Under the pieces are notes generated by a model that was not told the DNA's origin, ran no database searches, and saw only the letters and a list, made by a program, of their open reading frames with translations. Source: Candidatus Hydrogenedentota bacterium (lineage in GTDB: Bacteria > Hydrogenedentota > Hydrogenedentia > Hydrogenedentales > CAILVY01). From it: a DNA stretch of 42,888 bases. The stretch covers positions 1 through 42,888 of the forward strand of contig CAILVY010000387.1 in the NCBI GenBank assembly GCA_903837785.1. Reading direction: 5' to 3'. Position numbers and translations under genes: made by a program. Within the stretch, counting starts at the first letter, position 1. Every line of letters starts with the position of its first letter. Below, piece after piece: positions 42,191-42,888 of the stretch.

Positions 42191-42888
42191 GTGGCGACGA
42201 ATGATGCTGCCCCGTCAGTCGAGTCTTTGCTAGCCTGCCCGCGCCCCCATGATCCGGCGACGCATATCACGATTGCGCATGGCGGCGGCGGCTCCATCAT
42301 GCATCGTTTGATCGAAAGCGTGTTCATGACGGGCTTTGACAACGAGGCATTGAACCAGCGGCACGACGCCGCGCGGCTCGACGTCCCGGGCACGCGCATT
42401 GCCTTCACGACAGATTCCTACGTCGTGCAGCCGATCATCTTCCCCGGCGGCGACATCGGGTCGATGGCAGTGCATGGCACGATTAACGATCTCGCGATGG
42501 CGGGCGCACGGCCCCTCTTTCTCAGCGCGGGGTATATCCTCGAAGAGGGGCTCGAAATCCCCGTGCTGCGCCGGATCGTCGCGTCGATGCGAAGCGCCGC
42601 CGATGCGTGCGGCGTCAAGCTTGTCACCGGCGACACGAAAGTGGTCAATTACCGCAACGGCGACGGGCTCTTCATTAACACGGCCGGCATCGGCGTGATC
42701 GAGCATGATCGGACGATCGCACCAAGTGAAGTGAAACCGGGCGACCTCCTCATCGTCAACGGCGACCTTGGGCGCCACGGCATCGCCATCATGGCGGTGC
42801 GCGAGGGCATCGAGTTCGAAACCACGATCGAAAGCGACTCCGCGCCCGTGGCCGCGGCCGTGCTCGAATTACTCGATGCGGGCATCGA
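42191..42888 (+). CDS. hypE: Carbamoyl-dehydratase HypE, N-terminal part, truncated by window edge
   Basis: The frame opens with GTG at 42191, preceded by GGGAGGAG about 9 nt upstream, and stays open to the edge (~232 residues). The sequence has the HypE/PurM-like features [55 protein letters not shown] and VTGDTKVV. HypE dehydrates the thiocarbamate formed by HypF at its C-terminal Cys to thiocyanate; that PRIC-type end lies outside the window. It is the fifth gene of the hyp operon. Confidence 0.95.
   Translation, partial: MATNDAAPSVESLLACPRPHDPATHITIAHGGGGSIMHRLIESVFMTGFDNEALNQRHDAARLDVPGTRIAFTTDSYVVQPIIFPGGDIGSMAVHGTINDLAMAGARPLFLSAGYILEEGLEIPVLRRIVASMRSAADACGVKLVTGDTKVVNYRNGDGLFINTAGIGVIEHDRTIAPSEVKPGDLLIVNGDLGRHGIAIMAVREGIEFETTIESDSAPVAAAVLELLDAGI

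Overview
The window is GC-rich bacterial DNA (about 60% or more by eye) with no rRNA, tRNA, CRISPR array or transposase that I can recognise. Several features point to a Gram-negative, environmental lineage of the PVC/Planctomycetota/Lentisphaerota/Hydrogenedentota kind: a sulfatase, a DUF1559-type pseudopilin, many secreted PQQ-like beta-propellers opening with the W/PQFRGPNRDG-type motif, a long Chlamydia-like serine hydroxymethyltransferase, Tat-exported proteins, and meso-DAP/D-Ala-D-Ala peptidoglycan genes. This placement is inference from gene content only.

Layout. 1-800 (+) is the C-terminal part of a sulfatase. From 28819 down to 852 every gene lies on the minus strand. Reading in the direction of transcription: (a) 28819 to 7331 is a tightly packed run of fourteen genes. 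It holds six PQQ-like propellers and two NHL propellers, a Tat-exported ferredoxin, a NosR/NapH-like membrane Fe-S protein, a NuoE-NuoF fusion, a 2Fe-2S/FAD/ferredoxin fusion, a GT4 glycosyltransferase, and a LolD-like ATPase with a giant FtsX-type permease. Most junctions overlap by 1, 4 or 14 nt or are under 20 nt; the exceptions are gaps of 108, 96 and 33 nt. (b) 7192 to 3665 is a ddl-dapF-purN-DUF2804 operon behind a plausible sigma-70 promoter. (c) 3574 to 852 is a two-gene unit: an ABC-2 permease translationally coupled to a fusion of a degenerate radical-SAM/SPASM protein with a GNAT acetyltransferase.

29085-35106 is on the plus strand: a seventh PQQ-like propeller (close paralogue of the one at 7331-8569), a pseudopilin, a chemoreceptor with a periplasmic CxxCH haem motif, and glyA. 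A diguanylate cyclase and a GAF protein follow on the minus strand (35129-36822), then an unrecognised exported protein. The window ends in a [NiFe]-hydrogenase maturation operon, hypB-hypF-hypC-hypD-hypE (37849 to the edge).

How the genes may work together. The 23-kb propeller region pairs cytoplasmic NAD(H)/Fe-S electron-transfer fusions (NuoEF-like and a FAD protein that seems to have lost its NAD(P) subdomain) with a membrane Fe-S protein, an exported ferredoxin and two exported NHL propellers carrying a conserved FCGCCNP motif. The simplest reading is an NADH-linked transmembrane redox chain ending at periplasmic propeller proteins; this is inference. The hyp operon implies a [NiFe] hydrogenase elsewhere in the genome, for which the NuoEF-like module could be a diaphorase partner, but no hydrogenase structural gene is present here.
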